DNA of 64,000 nt from contig CM072863.1 of the NCBI GenBank assembly GCA_036937835.1, positions 1,816,501 to 1,880,500 on the forward strand, in the 5' to 3' direction. Under the pieces are notes generated by a model that worked only from the letters and a program-made list of their open reading frames with translations, was not told where the DNA came from and did not search any database. The DNA comes from Pampus argenteus (taxonomy: Eukaryota > Chordata > Actinopteri > Scombriformes > Stromateidae). Position numbers and translations under genes: made by a program. Positions 38,758-50,597 of this stretch are shown piece after piece; position 1 is the first letter of the stretch, and every line of letters starts with the position of its first letter.

Positions 38758-40834
38758 GCAGTATGAGTGTAAGGACCTGAAACTGGAAGTGGGTAAGAAT
38801 AGTGAAGTTTAATGAAACATCACTAGAAAAGACATTTCAGATATGTAGATGTATTTTGGTTGCATCAGTCACATCAGGCTTGGATACTTTGTGAATCTTA
38901 CAGTTTTGAAACCAATTGTTGATTCAATAAATAGGAAGAGGGGGACATGTCCTGTGTCCACTGAATGTTAATAACTGACTAAAACTAAAAAACTAAGTGG
39001 CTTTGATGAAGCTCGTGTCTGACAAGCAGAAACATGCAGAGTAAAGCTTTGATTTAGAAAAGTGAAGCGCATTAATTTGAAAGCGTCTTACGTTCTTCTG
39101 CCAGTACAAGAATAATAAAATGAAAGTGGGGTTTACTTTCCAGCAGTATCACAGAGTCACGGTTACAGTATTTTCTTTTTTTCTCTGCAGAGAAAGATGG
39201 CTGCCAGCAACCATTTACTCAAACTGCGTACGTAACAGCTCAAACCACCATCACATGTGATTACCCAAACAAATACAACTCCAGCATCAAGTTTCTCTGC
39301 AAAGACAACAACGTAAGCTGTGAGGAGATTTTATCAACACAATCTCCTGTCAAGTCAAAGGGGACGTTCACTCTCACAGACACCAACAGAGGCTTCAACG
39401 TGTCCGTCAGTAACGTGAGCTCACAGCATGCTGGTGTCTACTGGTGTGGAGTGAAACCAAATGAAGGAAGTTACAGAGCATCACTCAGAAAGATAAAGCT
39501 GGAGGTCACAAGTAAGCAAAAAACACCTGAAACGTCTGATCACTGAATATGCAGATGATGACAGTTTTTATTTCCACTGTTTTATTACCGTATTTTTCGG
39601 ACTATAAGGCACATCTAAAATCATAAAATTTTCTCAAAAATCAACAGTGCGCCTTTTGTATGACCTTTGGTTGTGTTTACTAACCTTGTACACATTACGT
39701 TTAATAACGTATTACTCCACCTTATAATCCGGTGCGCTTTATAGCCCGAAAAATACGGTAAATGTCTTTCTATCCACAGACATTGGGAACCTCACCAGAT
39801 CTCTATCTGTTGGACAAACTTTAACATACTGGTGTAAATACAAATCATCACCTTCCGTTAAGAAATTCGTCTGTAAGGGAGAAGATCCGTCTATATGTCA
39901 ACCTCTAGTGAGCACCTCAAAGCCAGATACAACTGGGAAGTTTTCAATAAAGGATGACAAAAAGAATAATATCACCATCACTATACGAGACCTAAAAGCA
40001 GACGACTCCGGGACATACTGGTGTGGAGCGTATAACACAGACATGAAACAGAGTCACATGTTCTTCACCAGACTGGACATGACTGTAGGTGAGTGTTCAC
40101 ATACTGTGATTTCATCCCTTTTCTAGCTTCTAGTGTCGTTCTGTCCAATAAGAAGTAACCAACTATGTAAACAGGAAGTGACTGCAGCATCACGAGCTGT
40201 AACATACACACTATACACACTTGGACACTCTGGACCAGGATTGTAAACATATATGTTTCATAACATCCAAGTAAAAGAACAAGAAGAAACCTGATTAATT
40301 TAATTAATGTCTGTGATGATAGTTTCTTCCTGCTTTCATGCACAACCTTGTGTTTCTGTTTCCAGTGTCTCCGACTCCTTCATCTGTTGCAACTATTGGT
40401 GAGAAATCATTTTTTGAGTTTTCTGAATAACCCAGACAGTTCTGGATGAATTTTGTGTAGTAGTTGTTGTGTAAATCATGTTGTCATCCTTTTGTCGTGT
40501 GGTTTTGTCTTGCAGTCATTATTACTGCTGTGTGTGTCGTAGCTGTGCTGCTGCTCGTGCTCATCCTGGTTCTTGTCTGCAAACGTAAGAGTCTGAAGCA
40601 GTTTGCACAATAGAAAACGCTCACACACATGTTGGAAAGAAGCGATGACATAAATTAATGAATTTCGTCTGTAGCTTACACAAAACAAACAGGTGTAAGA
40701 CTGAAGGAGACGTGTGTGGAGAAATAGATCCACCTTCTTACCTTTCGTCCATTTTCCTTTTTTTCTCTGCCAGGATGTTCACGTTCAAAAAAAAAACCAA
40801 ATGAAGAAGTACAGAACGACTCAGAGGTTAGTGT

Positions 40835-40869
<35 letters not shown>

Positions 40870-41279
40870 ATCCATGTTGTGGGATGTAAGAGGCCTCAGT
40901 CTACAGTATATTCTGTGATTCGTTGCTGTCAGTATGAACACACGGTTCAATACGGCAGTTTGCTTAAACTATTCTCGTATTTTTCCTTCTGCTCTGGAAG
41001 GATTTTGTCTACGAGGAGATAAATGAGAACCCCAACCAGCCCGAACGTGGAACTGCAATGAAAACGATTTACGTGTCTGCCAACCATCCCACGAACCCCT
41101 CCGCCTTTATGCATCACCCCGACTTCAAACGTCCAAACGGCTCCAGTGACGTTAGTGGTGTCGCATATGCTAACATGAAGCACAGCGGTCAACGTCTGAC
41201 CTACTGTACAGTCAATCATCCATCCAGGTTCACTGAAGCTCCTCTCTATTCTAGTATCGGCGAGCCACAGAACCACTGA
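37773..41279 (+). CDS. CD300/pIgR-like (CMRF35-like) inhibitory receptor, gene A
   Basis: Type I membrane receptor, probably on leukocytes. Eight exons: 37773-37809, 38574-38792, 39191-39511, 39780-40088, 40366-40398, 40516-40584, 40774-40826, 41001-41279; 439 aa. Exon 1 is the signal peptide (MKSFLLLIFSLT), exons 2-4 are Ig domains in phase 1, exon 5 a stalk of 11 residues, exon 6 the transmembrane helix, exons 7-8 the tail. Domains 2 and 3 have the CD300-type four-cysteine pattern ending in GVYWCGV and GTYWCGA. Domain 1 is only 73 codons and holds 11 Asp in a row before EQYEC. The tail has VYEEI, VAYANM and LTYCTV; the last fits the ITIM consensus. No charged residue is seen in the helix. 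Ligand is unknown. Confidence 0.85.
38723..38755 (+). repeat. In-frame GAT microsatellite in receptor gene A
   Basis: Eleven GAT codons (poly-Asp) within Ig domain 1, immediately before the residues that carry the domain's F-strand cysteine. A coding tandem repeat, so length polymorphism between individuals is likely. Confidence 0.95.
39586..39760. mobile_element. Inverted-repeat element (MITE-like), copy in gene A
   Basis: 175 bp in the intron between Ig exons 3 and 4. It begins taccgtatttttcggactat and ends with the near complement atagcccgaaaaatacggta; no coding capacity. The same element occupies the same place in gene B. Confidence 0.85.
40838..40868. repeat. GT microsatellite in gene A intron 7
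   Basis: (GT)n starting a few bases after the exon 7 donor at 40827. Confidence 0.95.
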
Positions 41280-41310
41280 GGAACGTCCAATTTTTGTTCA
41301 ATTGTTCATC

Positions 41311-41344
<34 letters not shown>

Positions 41345-42535
41345 CAACATTTATTTAGAGGACTCTGAGGACAGTTCAACACATCCACCACCAACCACAC
41401 GTTTCTGACACAGGGTCATAAAATGAACAATATTCACTAAAATAGAAGTTAATCCAGGACTACTGCATACAGGTGTATATAATAGTATATAAACATATAT
41501 AGTTTTAATCAATGATTATGATATCCATAGTTAATATAAGCACCTGTTCACCTGTATGACAGCTGGTAATAGAGAGCAGGTGAGCAGGTTGCTGTACTTT
41601 TTCTTGACTGCTGCTTGTCTTTCGATCACTGTGATTATTTTGAGAATATTTTGTCCATAATATGTTATAATAAGTTGATTTTTTGTACAAATAAAAGTTA
41701 TTAAACGTGTCTTTTTGATCTCTTCAGCAGCATGTCAGACAGATAAAGTCATAAAACAGTCTCAGAGTGTCACGGTTCAGAAAGGGACCCAGAAGCAGAC
41801 TGAGTAAGAGTTTGAGTTTAGACTGTTTGTTGAGCTAAAGAGGAACATGATGAGATAATCTGTCTGAGCGGGCGAGGTGGAGGTCCGGAGGTGGAGGGTG
41901 ATCCGGGGTGTGGTGTTGGCAGGTTGGCTTGGAGGGTGACGGTCCACACGCTGGCTCTCACAGACGTATCCTGAGCAGACTGGACTGGTTTCTGAAGCAG
42001 AGAAAGCAGGTTAGTGAGGAGTTAGCTAGAAGGCTGTTACATAGAAGGCGATGATCGCTGCCAGGTGTAGATAGCTATCTCTGGACACGCCCCCTCCAGC
42101 ACCACCAGGAAACTGACACACACAAACAACAGACACACACATACATAGACCAGTCATCCTGGCAGGGGGTTCGTGACAGAAAGTGCAGATAAGACTTCAC
42201 ATTTATCTGCGGCTTGTAACATCAACAGGAAATGATTTTTTTCCATTGAACACATTTTTTTTTTAATGACTGACTTCCACACGTCATAGGTTAAAGGCTC
42301 CTTCTTGCCTTATAAAGCAGTGTAATATCTGTTTTACCTGCAGAGTTCAGGGGGTTATTTATAGTGGTGTACAAGGCTTGGTTTGATATAAGCATGCATG
42401 AGGTTAGATAAGCAGGAGGGCAAAAATATCAACTCAGCCTGCAGATGTTAACGATCACGGATGAATAAGAGGAGCTGATAAAACCAACTGGAGTTCAATA
42501 GTTCGGAGATAATTTCTTCATCCAAGATCAACAAA
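41280..42535. other. Gene A 3' region and gene A-gene B spacer
   Basis: Holds a (GATT)n run at 41313-41343, a candidate polyadenylation signal AATAAA at 41690-41695 that would give a 3' UTR of about 0.4 kb, and the mobile-element remnant at 41768-42178. The last 300 bp should contain the gene B promoter. Confidence 0.6.
41768..42178. mobile_element. Nonautonomous DNA-element-like repeat
   Basis: 411 bp bounded by tgtcacggtt and its imperfect complement ggttcgtgaca. The sequence just inside (aaagggacccagaagcagac) is familiar from a dispersed teleost repeat. No open frame for a transposase. Confidence 0.6.
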
Positions 42536-45500
42536 ATGACGAAGTTTCTTCTGCTCATCTTCACACTGATGACAGGTTAAAAAACCCGTTTCTACTGCCT
42601 GATTAGAGCATTTAGAGAAATGATTCAGCTTCTATCCTTCATGTGCTGTGGTTTCAACTACAGCTCAGGTTATAGCTCTCCAACAGATATCTTTAATACG
42701 ATGGCTAATCAATCATCTCAACAGTGATAGTCCATCAAAAGGTTTTATTCTTTCCTGCCAAAAATGATCCGACATGCAGATAAGTATATCTGATGTGCAG
42801 TAAAAATCTCATGTTTTTGGTCATTTTAATTAAGAATACAAGAACCGAACTCGTCATAATTAAATAATTAAAAAAATTATTAAAGTCTACATTTTGTATT
42901 TTTAATTGTGTTGTGTAAAAAGATTTAATAGTTAGAAATATGCTTCACAATTATGTTTTTATGATTCATTTTCTCACACACACTTTGCTGGTTTGACCCA
43001 CATATTTACATACATTTTGCATTAAGTTGTATCATCAGTTGTTGTAGTTTCACTGAAATGACTTTAGATTACAGTTGATGCTACAGAGCAGCTCGTCTCA
43101 TGAACCGGTGACCGCTGCAGCTCTGGGATTGTTTCTGACATGATGCGAAGTTTTCTCGTTGTTCTTCAGGCTGTGAGGCTTCGTCTACGGTGAAAGGATG
43201 CAACGGAGGATGGGTTGAATTCACCTGTTCATATCCAGACACAAATAAGACTTATAGAAATATAAACATAGCAAATCCCGGGAAGCTTTACATGAACACT
43301 AATGCCTCCAAAGTAAAGAGATTTAACCTGCATCATGATACAATGAGTAAAAGTGTCACGTTGCTCATCAAACAATTTCAAAAAGAGGATGAAGGGAAAT
43401 ATAAATGTGAATTTAAACACATCACCGCACAAGACAATGTGACATGGACACTGGAGAATGGTGAGAAACTTTAATACATATGCAATAGTGGCAATAGTCC
43501 CAAATTAATGTCTCTCTATTTCACATCCTCATCACACCACATCTTCCACAACATCATCTAGTAATCTGATAAAACACATATTATATTAATCCTGTAATAA
43601 ATTATTAATTAATTATTAAATAATAATGATTGATTTGATTCAGACTCTTTAATAATGCTGAAATCAGTACTCTCCGTCTGTCTCTATGTTGACATGTATG
43701 CTCCCATATTTTATCGTATTGTATTTTATGAAGTACCTTGTAAATATCATTTCTAAAGTCACAATAGAAATACTTACGAACATACAGTTATGAACTAACA
43801 ATATACTTCTGACATTTGTGAATTGATCCAGAATCGTGGACGATAAAAATCACCGTTATTTTTTTTTTTTTGTCTTTTACATTATTTTCTCTGCAGAGAA
43901 AGATGGCTGCCAGGAACCATTTACTCAAACTGCGTACGTAACAGCTCAAACCACCATCACATGTGATTACCCAAACAAATACAACTCCAGCATCAAGTTT
44001 CTCTGCAAAGACAACAACGTAAGCTGTGAGGAGATTTTATCAACACAATCTCCTGTGAAGTCAAACGGGACGTTCACTCTCACAGACACCAACAGAGGCT
44101 TCAACGTGTCCGTCAGTAACGTGAGCTCACAGCATGCTGGTGTCTACTGGTGTGGAGTGAAACCAAATGAAGGAAGTTACAGAGCATCACTCAGAAAGAT
44201 AAAGCTGGAGGTCACACGTAAGCAAAAAACACCTGAAACGTCTGATCACTGAATATGCAGATGATGACAGTTTTTATTTCCACTGTTTTATTACCGTATT
44301 TTTCGGACTATAAGGCGCATCTAAAATCATAAAACTTTCTCAAAAATCAACAGTGCGCCTTATGTGTGACCTTTGGTTGTGTTTACTAACCTCGAACCGA
44401 TTTTATCTTGTACACATTACGGTTAATAACGTATTACTCCACCTTATAATCTGATGCGCTTTATAGCCCGAAAAATACGGTAAATGTCTTTCTATCCACA
44501 GACCTTAAGAGCTTCACCAGATTTCTATCTGTCGGACAAAATTTTACATACTGGTGTAAATACAAATCATCTATCTCTGAGAAATTCGTCTGTAAGGGAG
44601 AAGATCCGTCTATATGTCAACCTCTAGTGAGCACCGCAAAGCCAGATACAACTGGGAAGTTTTCAATAAAGGATGACAAAAAGAATAATATCACCATCAC
44701 TATACGAGACCTAAAAGCAGACGACTCCGGGACATACTGGTGTGGAGCTTATAACACAGACGGGAAACAGAGTCACATGTTCTTCACCAGACTGGACATG
44801 ACTGTAGGTGAGTGGACGTGTTTTTCACCTGTTGGACGTCACACAACAAAATCCAACAAAATCTCAGGAGGAAACCAATAAAAGCTTCAGTTAAACTAAA
44901 CTTTAATCTAAACTGAAGATTGTGATTTTAATATTACCCGAAATATTTTTATTAGCTGCTTAAACTACACCAACAATAACCACATATAATGAGTTTGACT
45001 GTGTTGACTGTTTCTGCTGCTTCTGTCGACTGTAAATGTTTCAGTGTGCTTTCACTCACAGCTTTCCATGCTGTAAAAATTCAGATTCAGGTAAAGCTAA
45101 AGCTAAAGCTAAAATGAGGCGACGGTGATGGACAGATCTGGCAGATAATCTTATATAAAACAGGGATTTTTTTTTTCTGAATAAATAAAACATTTTTTTC
45201 AGGCTTAGAAAACTTGTATTTCTCCTTTTGTATCCTTGTTAATTTATAATTTATTTTTTTTAATTATTATTTTTTATTTCAGTGCTACAGCCGGCTGGAT
45301 CTCTGAGTCATGGTGAGATATCTTCAACCTTCAACCTTATGATTTAATATTTCTGTAAATTTCTCAATGCAGACAGCTTTGAATGTGTTGCTATATACTA
45401 CTGTGTGTTTTCAATGGACATTTTATTTGTTGTTTATCTTGCAGGTTATTTTCTAGTCATAATTATCAGCTGTGTAGCTGCGCTGCTGCTGCTGCTGCTT

Positions 45501-47560
45501 GTGCTAAATGTGATCTTTATCTACAAACGTAAGGCTTCATTACCAGTTAGCAGAACAAGAAACACACACAACATTAACACACAAACCCACATGATGATGT
45601 GTAAAACATCACAGAAGACAAACTATAAGACACCTGACGTTAGTAGAAACTATGTTTTTTGACATCTGTAAGTTGAAATTGTATCTCATTTTACCGGATG
45701 CACAATGATATTTAAATCCTTCACACGGGCCAATAAACAACCGAGCTGACAAGCGTTGAATTTAATCCACTTCCATCCTCCTGATTATTTTGCTTTTTTT
45801 TTGTTCTCTCTCCTTTCTTGCTTTCTCCGTTTTTTTCTGTCAGGTTATTCATGTTCAAAAAACACAAGAAATGAAGCAGCAGCACAACACAACAAAGAGG
45901 TAAATGTTTAGGCAACTTTTTAAAGAAGACATATCCTTAACATGTCCATCTCTATATTTATATTTATATACTACATGTCCAGCTCTGTATTTATATTTAT
46001 ATACTACATGTCCAGCTCTATATCTATATTTATATTTATATACTACATGTCCATCTCTATATTTATATTTATATTTATATACTACATATAAATATGTATT
46101 TATATTTATATACTACATGTCCATCTCTGTATTTATATTTATATTTATATACTACATGTCCAGCTCTGTATTTATATTTATATTTATATACTACATATAA
46201 ATATGTATTTATATTTATATACTACATGTCCATCTCTATATTTATATACATATTTATATACTACATATAAATATGTATTTATATTTATATACTACATGTC
46301 CATCTCTATATTTATATTAATATACTACATCTCCAGCTCTGTATTTATATTTATATACTACATGTCCAGCTCTATATTTATATTTATATTTATATACTAC
46401 ATATAAATATGTATTTATATTTATATACTACATGTCCATCTCTATATTTATATTAATATACTACATCTCCAGCTCTGTATTTATATTAATATACTACATC
46501 TCCAGCTCTATATTTATATTTATATACTACATATTCAGCTCTATATTTATATTTATATACTACATGTCCAGCTCTGTATTTATATTTATATTTATATACT
46601 ACATGTCCATCTCTGTATTTATATTTATATACTACATGTCCAGCTCTATATTTATATTTATATACTACATGTCCAGCTCTATATCTATATTTATATACTA
46701 CATGTCCAGCTCTGTATTTATATTTATATTTATATACTACATGTCCATCTCTATATTTATATTTATATACTACATGTCCAGCTCTGTATTTATATTTATA
46801 TTTATATACTACATGTCCAGCTCTGTATTTATATTTATATTTATATACTACATCTCCAGCTCTATATTTATATTTATATACTACATATCCAGCTCTATAT
46901 GTATATTTATATACTACATGTCCAGCTCTGTATTTATATTTATATACTACGTCTCCAGCTCTATATTTATATTTATATACTACATGTCCAGCTCTATATT
47001 TATATTTATATACTACATGTCCAGCTCTGTATTTATATTTATATACTACATGTCCAGCTCTATATTTATATTCTGTCTCTACTGGATCATCTCTGCATGG
47101 TTTCCAGTTAAAACCTCCTTATTGATCTCATCCTGGTCCTTTATTGGCCCCTCAGTTCAGCCTCTGTCTGAAACAGGACGTTTTAGCTCTTTAGTCTCTT
47201 TAACCTGTTTGTAATTGATTCCTATCTACAATGTAAAGTACAGATTATATGGACAGTTTTTAGAGTTATAATGGATATAAACTTCACACTCAACTCTTCA
47301 TTCTTCCCTGGAAGGATTATATCTATGAGGAGATACAGGAGCGCCTTCAGCAGCCGGACTCAGGAGACGCAGTGAACCCGGTTTATGCCACAATCCAACC
47401 CACGGACCCATCTACGTCAGTGCATTACGCCAACATCATCTTTCAAAGCACCGACAAAGGTGGCAGTAAGGCCCCCAAACCCAGATCCTCTACCTGTGAA
47501 TATTCAACCGTGAGGTACAACCAAAGTCAAGTCTACTGTACCGTCTTATCTCCATATTAG
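42536..47560 (+). CDS. CD300/pIgR-like (CMRF35-like) inhibitory receptor, gene B
   Basis: Tandem paralogue of gene A. Eight exons: 42536-42575, 43170-43460, 43897-44217, 44502-44807, 45283-45312, 45445-45528, 45844-45899, 47315-47560; 457 aa. Signal peptide MTKFLLLIFTLM; domain 1 (97 codons) is of normal V-like length with EFTCSY and GKYKCEF cysteines; domains 2 and 3 are near-identical to gene A, with four cysteines each. A 10-residue stalk precedes a Leu-rich transmembrane helix (AALLLLLLVLNVIFIY). The tail has IYEEI, PVYATI, VHYANI, CEYSTV and QVYCTV; VHYANI fits the ITIM consensus. The start was chosen because MTKFLLL and the upstream catccaaga/tcaaca sequence line up with gene A. Intron 7 holds a 1.1-kb minisatellite. 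ATTAAA at 47767-47772 is a possible polyadenylation signal. Confidence 0.87.
44292..44482. mobile_element. Inverted-repeat element (MITE-like), copy in gene B
   Basis: 191 bp, orthologous in position to the copy in gene A with the same termini; about 16 bp longer because of a cgaaccgattttat-type segment missing from gene A. Its presence in both genes means insertion came before the duplication, or it was copied by gene conversion. Confidence 0.85.
45940..47078 (+). repeat. 1.1-kb AT-rich minisatellite in gene B intron 7
   Basis: About 35 copies of a unit near 30-36 bp made of tatatttatatttatatac and tacatgtccagctc. Copies differ in the number of tattta words and in cca/cag variants. The 260-residue open frame (MSSSVFIFIYY-like repeats) across it is not a gene. 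Confidence 0.95.
47110..47206 (+). repeat. Interspersed repeat family R1, copy 2
   Basis: Matches 6615-6735 in the same orientation; lies directly after the minisatellite in gene B intron 7. Confidence 0.75.
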
Positions 47561-50500
47561 GATCCATATTAAAATATTACCAGTGTTATTGAACACACTG
47601 TGTGAACTATTTAAATATGTTATTTTATTTTTCCTTATGTTATTTGTTACAGCAGCGATGAGGTCGACCCTTTAAATTAAGATTTCAGGTCATTGATTTT
47701 TAGATGGTTTGTTGTTGTTTACAATGAAGCTCAGCCTGTAAAATTTACAGCCTGTTTTAGTTTATTATTAAAGCAAAAACTGTGAATTGTTGTTTGGTTC
47801 CAGCTTCTCATATGTGACACTTTGCTGTTTTCCTTTGTCATACATGACAGTAAATTTTAACTTTTACAAGACTAATTGAAGACATCACTGTGGGCTCTGA
47901 GAGATTGACGAATGCCATTTTTCCCATTTTCTTTTTGCATTTTATCTACTAAATTATTAGTTAATTAATCCAGAAAATAATCTGAAGATTAATCAATAAT
48001 GAAAATAGTTGTTAGTTGGAGCCCTACTAAAAAAACAATGTCATATTTAGTAGCTTACTAACAGTTCTTTACTTTTTATGATGTTTTTATGTTATGTGTT
48101 CATATTTAAAAATATAGATTACACAGTAAATCATTTTTTATAGCTCTAAAATGTTGGTATTAGCATCAGAACTACAGTTTTGGTTTGTATTCGTTCAGAG
48201 TGATTTTAAGATACTGAGAAATGCTGTAAATAGATTAGAATATATGATACCATATTAAAATATTACCAGTGTTATTGAACACACTGTGTGAACTATTTAA
48301 ATATGTTATTTCATTTTTTCCTTATGTCATTTGTTGTGCAAATTATGCTTTTATTGTGATATTAAAAAAAAACACCAAATACTGTTTGTTGTGACTCTTT
48401 ATTTCCTGAATCACTGAAAAAAAAAAAAACAACAAACAAAACAACGTCCTGCTGAAGAGACTAAAACTAGTCATTAAAATGAAAGATCTTTATTTAGCAT
48501 TATATTATTATTTATGTCACTAGTATGAGTAATGTATTTAGAAAAAGCTCTTATGAAAAGTAATAAGAAGAAATCTTTTCAAAGCCAAAGTGAAACGTAC
48601 GTCTGCTGCTTACATGTCCTTCCTCTCTATAAGAGATCAGATCCGATCAATCAATCAAACAAGCAGCAGTAGACGCCAACAGAGGCTTCATGTCCAGTAA
48701 GAGGCCTTGTTATTGGTTGTTTGTAGACTTCTGTTGTTGCTTTAAGATTTTTACCTTCATACGGTTATTTCATTTTGCACTTAAAAACGAGGTGGCGATC
48801 TAAATAAAGGAAATTGGGAACGTCAGTGTCAGGCTTGTGTGCTAAAAATAGGCTTAGTTTAACATCTCTTGATTTCACTGTGCAGCTTCTGTCTCAGTCC
48901 ATCAACGTATGAAGTGAAATTAGCACCTTTGCATTCAAAGTGAGCAGTTTTCCATCATGACTTTTCTCTCTTTGCTTTGTTGATCATGTGGTTTTATTAC
49001 AGCTATTTTACCACAATGAGTCAACTCACACTTTGTTGAACAGCGAGCTGTTTTTTTTTTAAAACCACATCCTTATACAGAGCGACAGTATTTCCTGTTG
49101 CCAGCTCTGACACGTCTCACAGTCTAAAACTCTGATTATACCTCCAGACTGAATATATGTACAGACTTTATCTGTTAGCTGCCTATAAGTACATGTAATA
49201 ACATAAATCATAAACTGTGAGGGGATGGTTTACCTTATTTTTATGTATTGCGTGTTTGTTTTCTTTGTTTGTTCTTTGTTTAACCCACTACCTAATACTA
49301 ATACATTTCAATAGTAGCTGGTGAATACTAATATATATAAAGTATGTTGTATATTATATATTGTATATAAGTATATTTTGCTGATAACATGTCTGTATGT
49401 GTAAAATGTCAGAGGCAGGACTCCTACTTGTTGTGGAGTACTTTTACACTAAGTATACTTTATACTTTAATACTTACTACGTTTTGACGTACAAGATCTG
49501 ACAGTTTTACACTTAGCATGTATAAAACATAAACACATAAAACTATTTTCTCAAACCACATAACCAGGATACTTTTGTGCATTCAAACATAACATTTTAT
49601 CTTCTTTTTTCTGTATATGTTCCACCTTATTATCACCACTAAGAAACATAAAATGTTTGTTTCTTTGCTGATGATGCCGATACCTTCCTTTAAAAAACGT
49701 CTATAGAGATACTTATATCTGATCACATTTTAAAAATGTCAGACTATGATCTATTCTGCTTATTTATACATATTTTTGTGCTATGTCTAGTGTTTTATTT
49801 TCTTGCATAATGCATTAAATGTAGTCCAAAATGTCACGTTGTCATTATTTCATTATTCTTAGTGTTTTTTTTCAAAAATACAAATTGACAGTTTTTTAGA
49901 TGAAGATTTGACCCAGTGGATAATATGGCATATGATATAGTATAGTATATAGTAGTATCTAGTATACTAGGATTTTTCATGCAGGACTTTTACTTTACTT
50001 AAGTAAATGATCTGAATATTTCTTCCACAACTGATTTTTTAACAAACAAACTTCCTTAAGACATGGGCTTTTTTATTTCAACAGCCATGTCTGGTAATCA
50101 AGGTTGGTGTGCCTGTTTGATATTGCTTAATGTATTTTTGAAATATCTCTAAAAACAGACACACCTCACAGATGATTGTAGTGTTACTGGATGGAAAGAA
50201 AAGATTGAACTGATTTTACATGAAAGCTTAAATCTAGTGGGACAACATTTTTGCTGCTAGGTCTCAAATCCGTCACATAAGCAGAAAGTCAGACACAAAA
50301 TGCACCAAGTGTTGCTTTTGTTTTATTTTATGTCAACTAAGTGAAACCTGATTCTTACCGGAAAGGACAGAAATAGACAAAAATATACCGCAAAATCCTG
50401 TCTATCATAAAATGTACTTTGGTAAATTCATCTTAAAAAGGCCAAATGTTGAGTTGGAAAATATTTTGTTTTCAAAATATAGCTGTAATTGTATAACAAA

Positions 50501-50597
50501 TTTGAACAGCACCATTATTCTATAAAACACTGGGGGCCTTTATGAACTGTATCTATAAAAAAAAAACATCATAAAACATATTTTCCATCATCTGAGT
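47561..50597. other. Gene B-cand2 intergenic region (convergent 3' ends)
   Basis: Contains the gene B 3' UTR, a direct duplication (47564-47649 and 48250-48336), an R2 repeat remnant at 47875-48035, a possible Ig-exon relic at 48671-48701 and a repeat with aagtaaatga words at 49895-50035. The cand2 3' UTR should lie at its right end on the minus strand; a reverse AATAAA near 50322-50327 is one candidate signal. Confidence 0.6.
47564..47649 (+). repeat. Direct repeat, left copy (right copy 48250-48336)
   Basis: About 86 bp starting ccatattaaaatattaccag, 4 bp after the gene B stop codon, repeated 686 bp downstream with only a few differences. Confidence 0.9.

Noticed and set aside
40947..41276. 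109-codon minus-strand frame
   Set aside because: Antisense shadow of the gene A tail exon, which has motifs and correct splice phase.
45940..47078. CRISPR-like array
   Set aside because: Repeats are contiguous with no unique spacers, in a vertebrate intron.
46432..47214. 260-codon open frame of MSSSVFIFIYY-like repeats
   Set aside because: Translation of the AT-rich minisatellite in gene B intron 7; the unit length allows long open frames, and the real gene splices around it.
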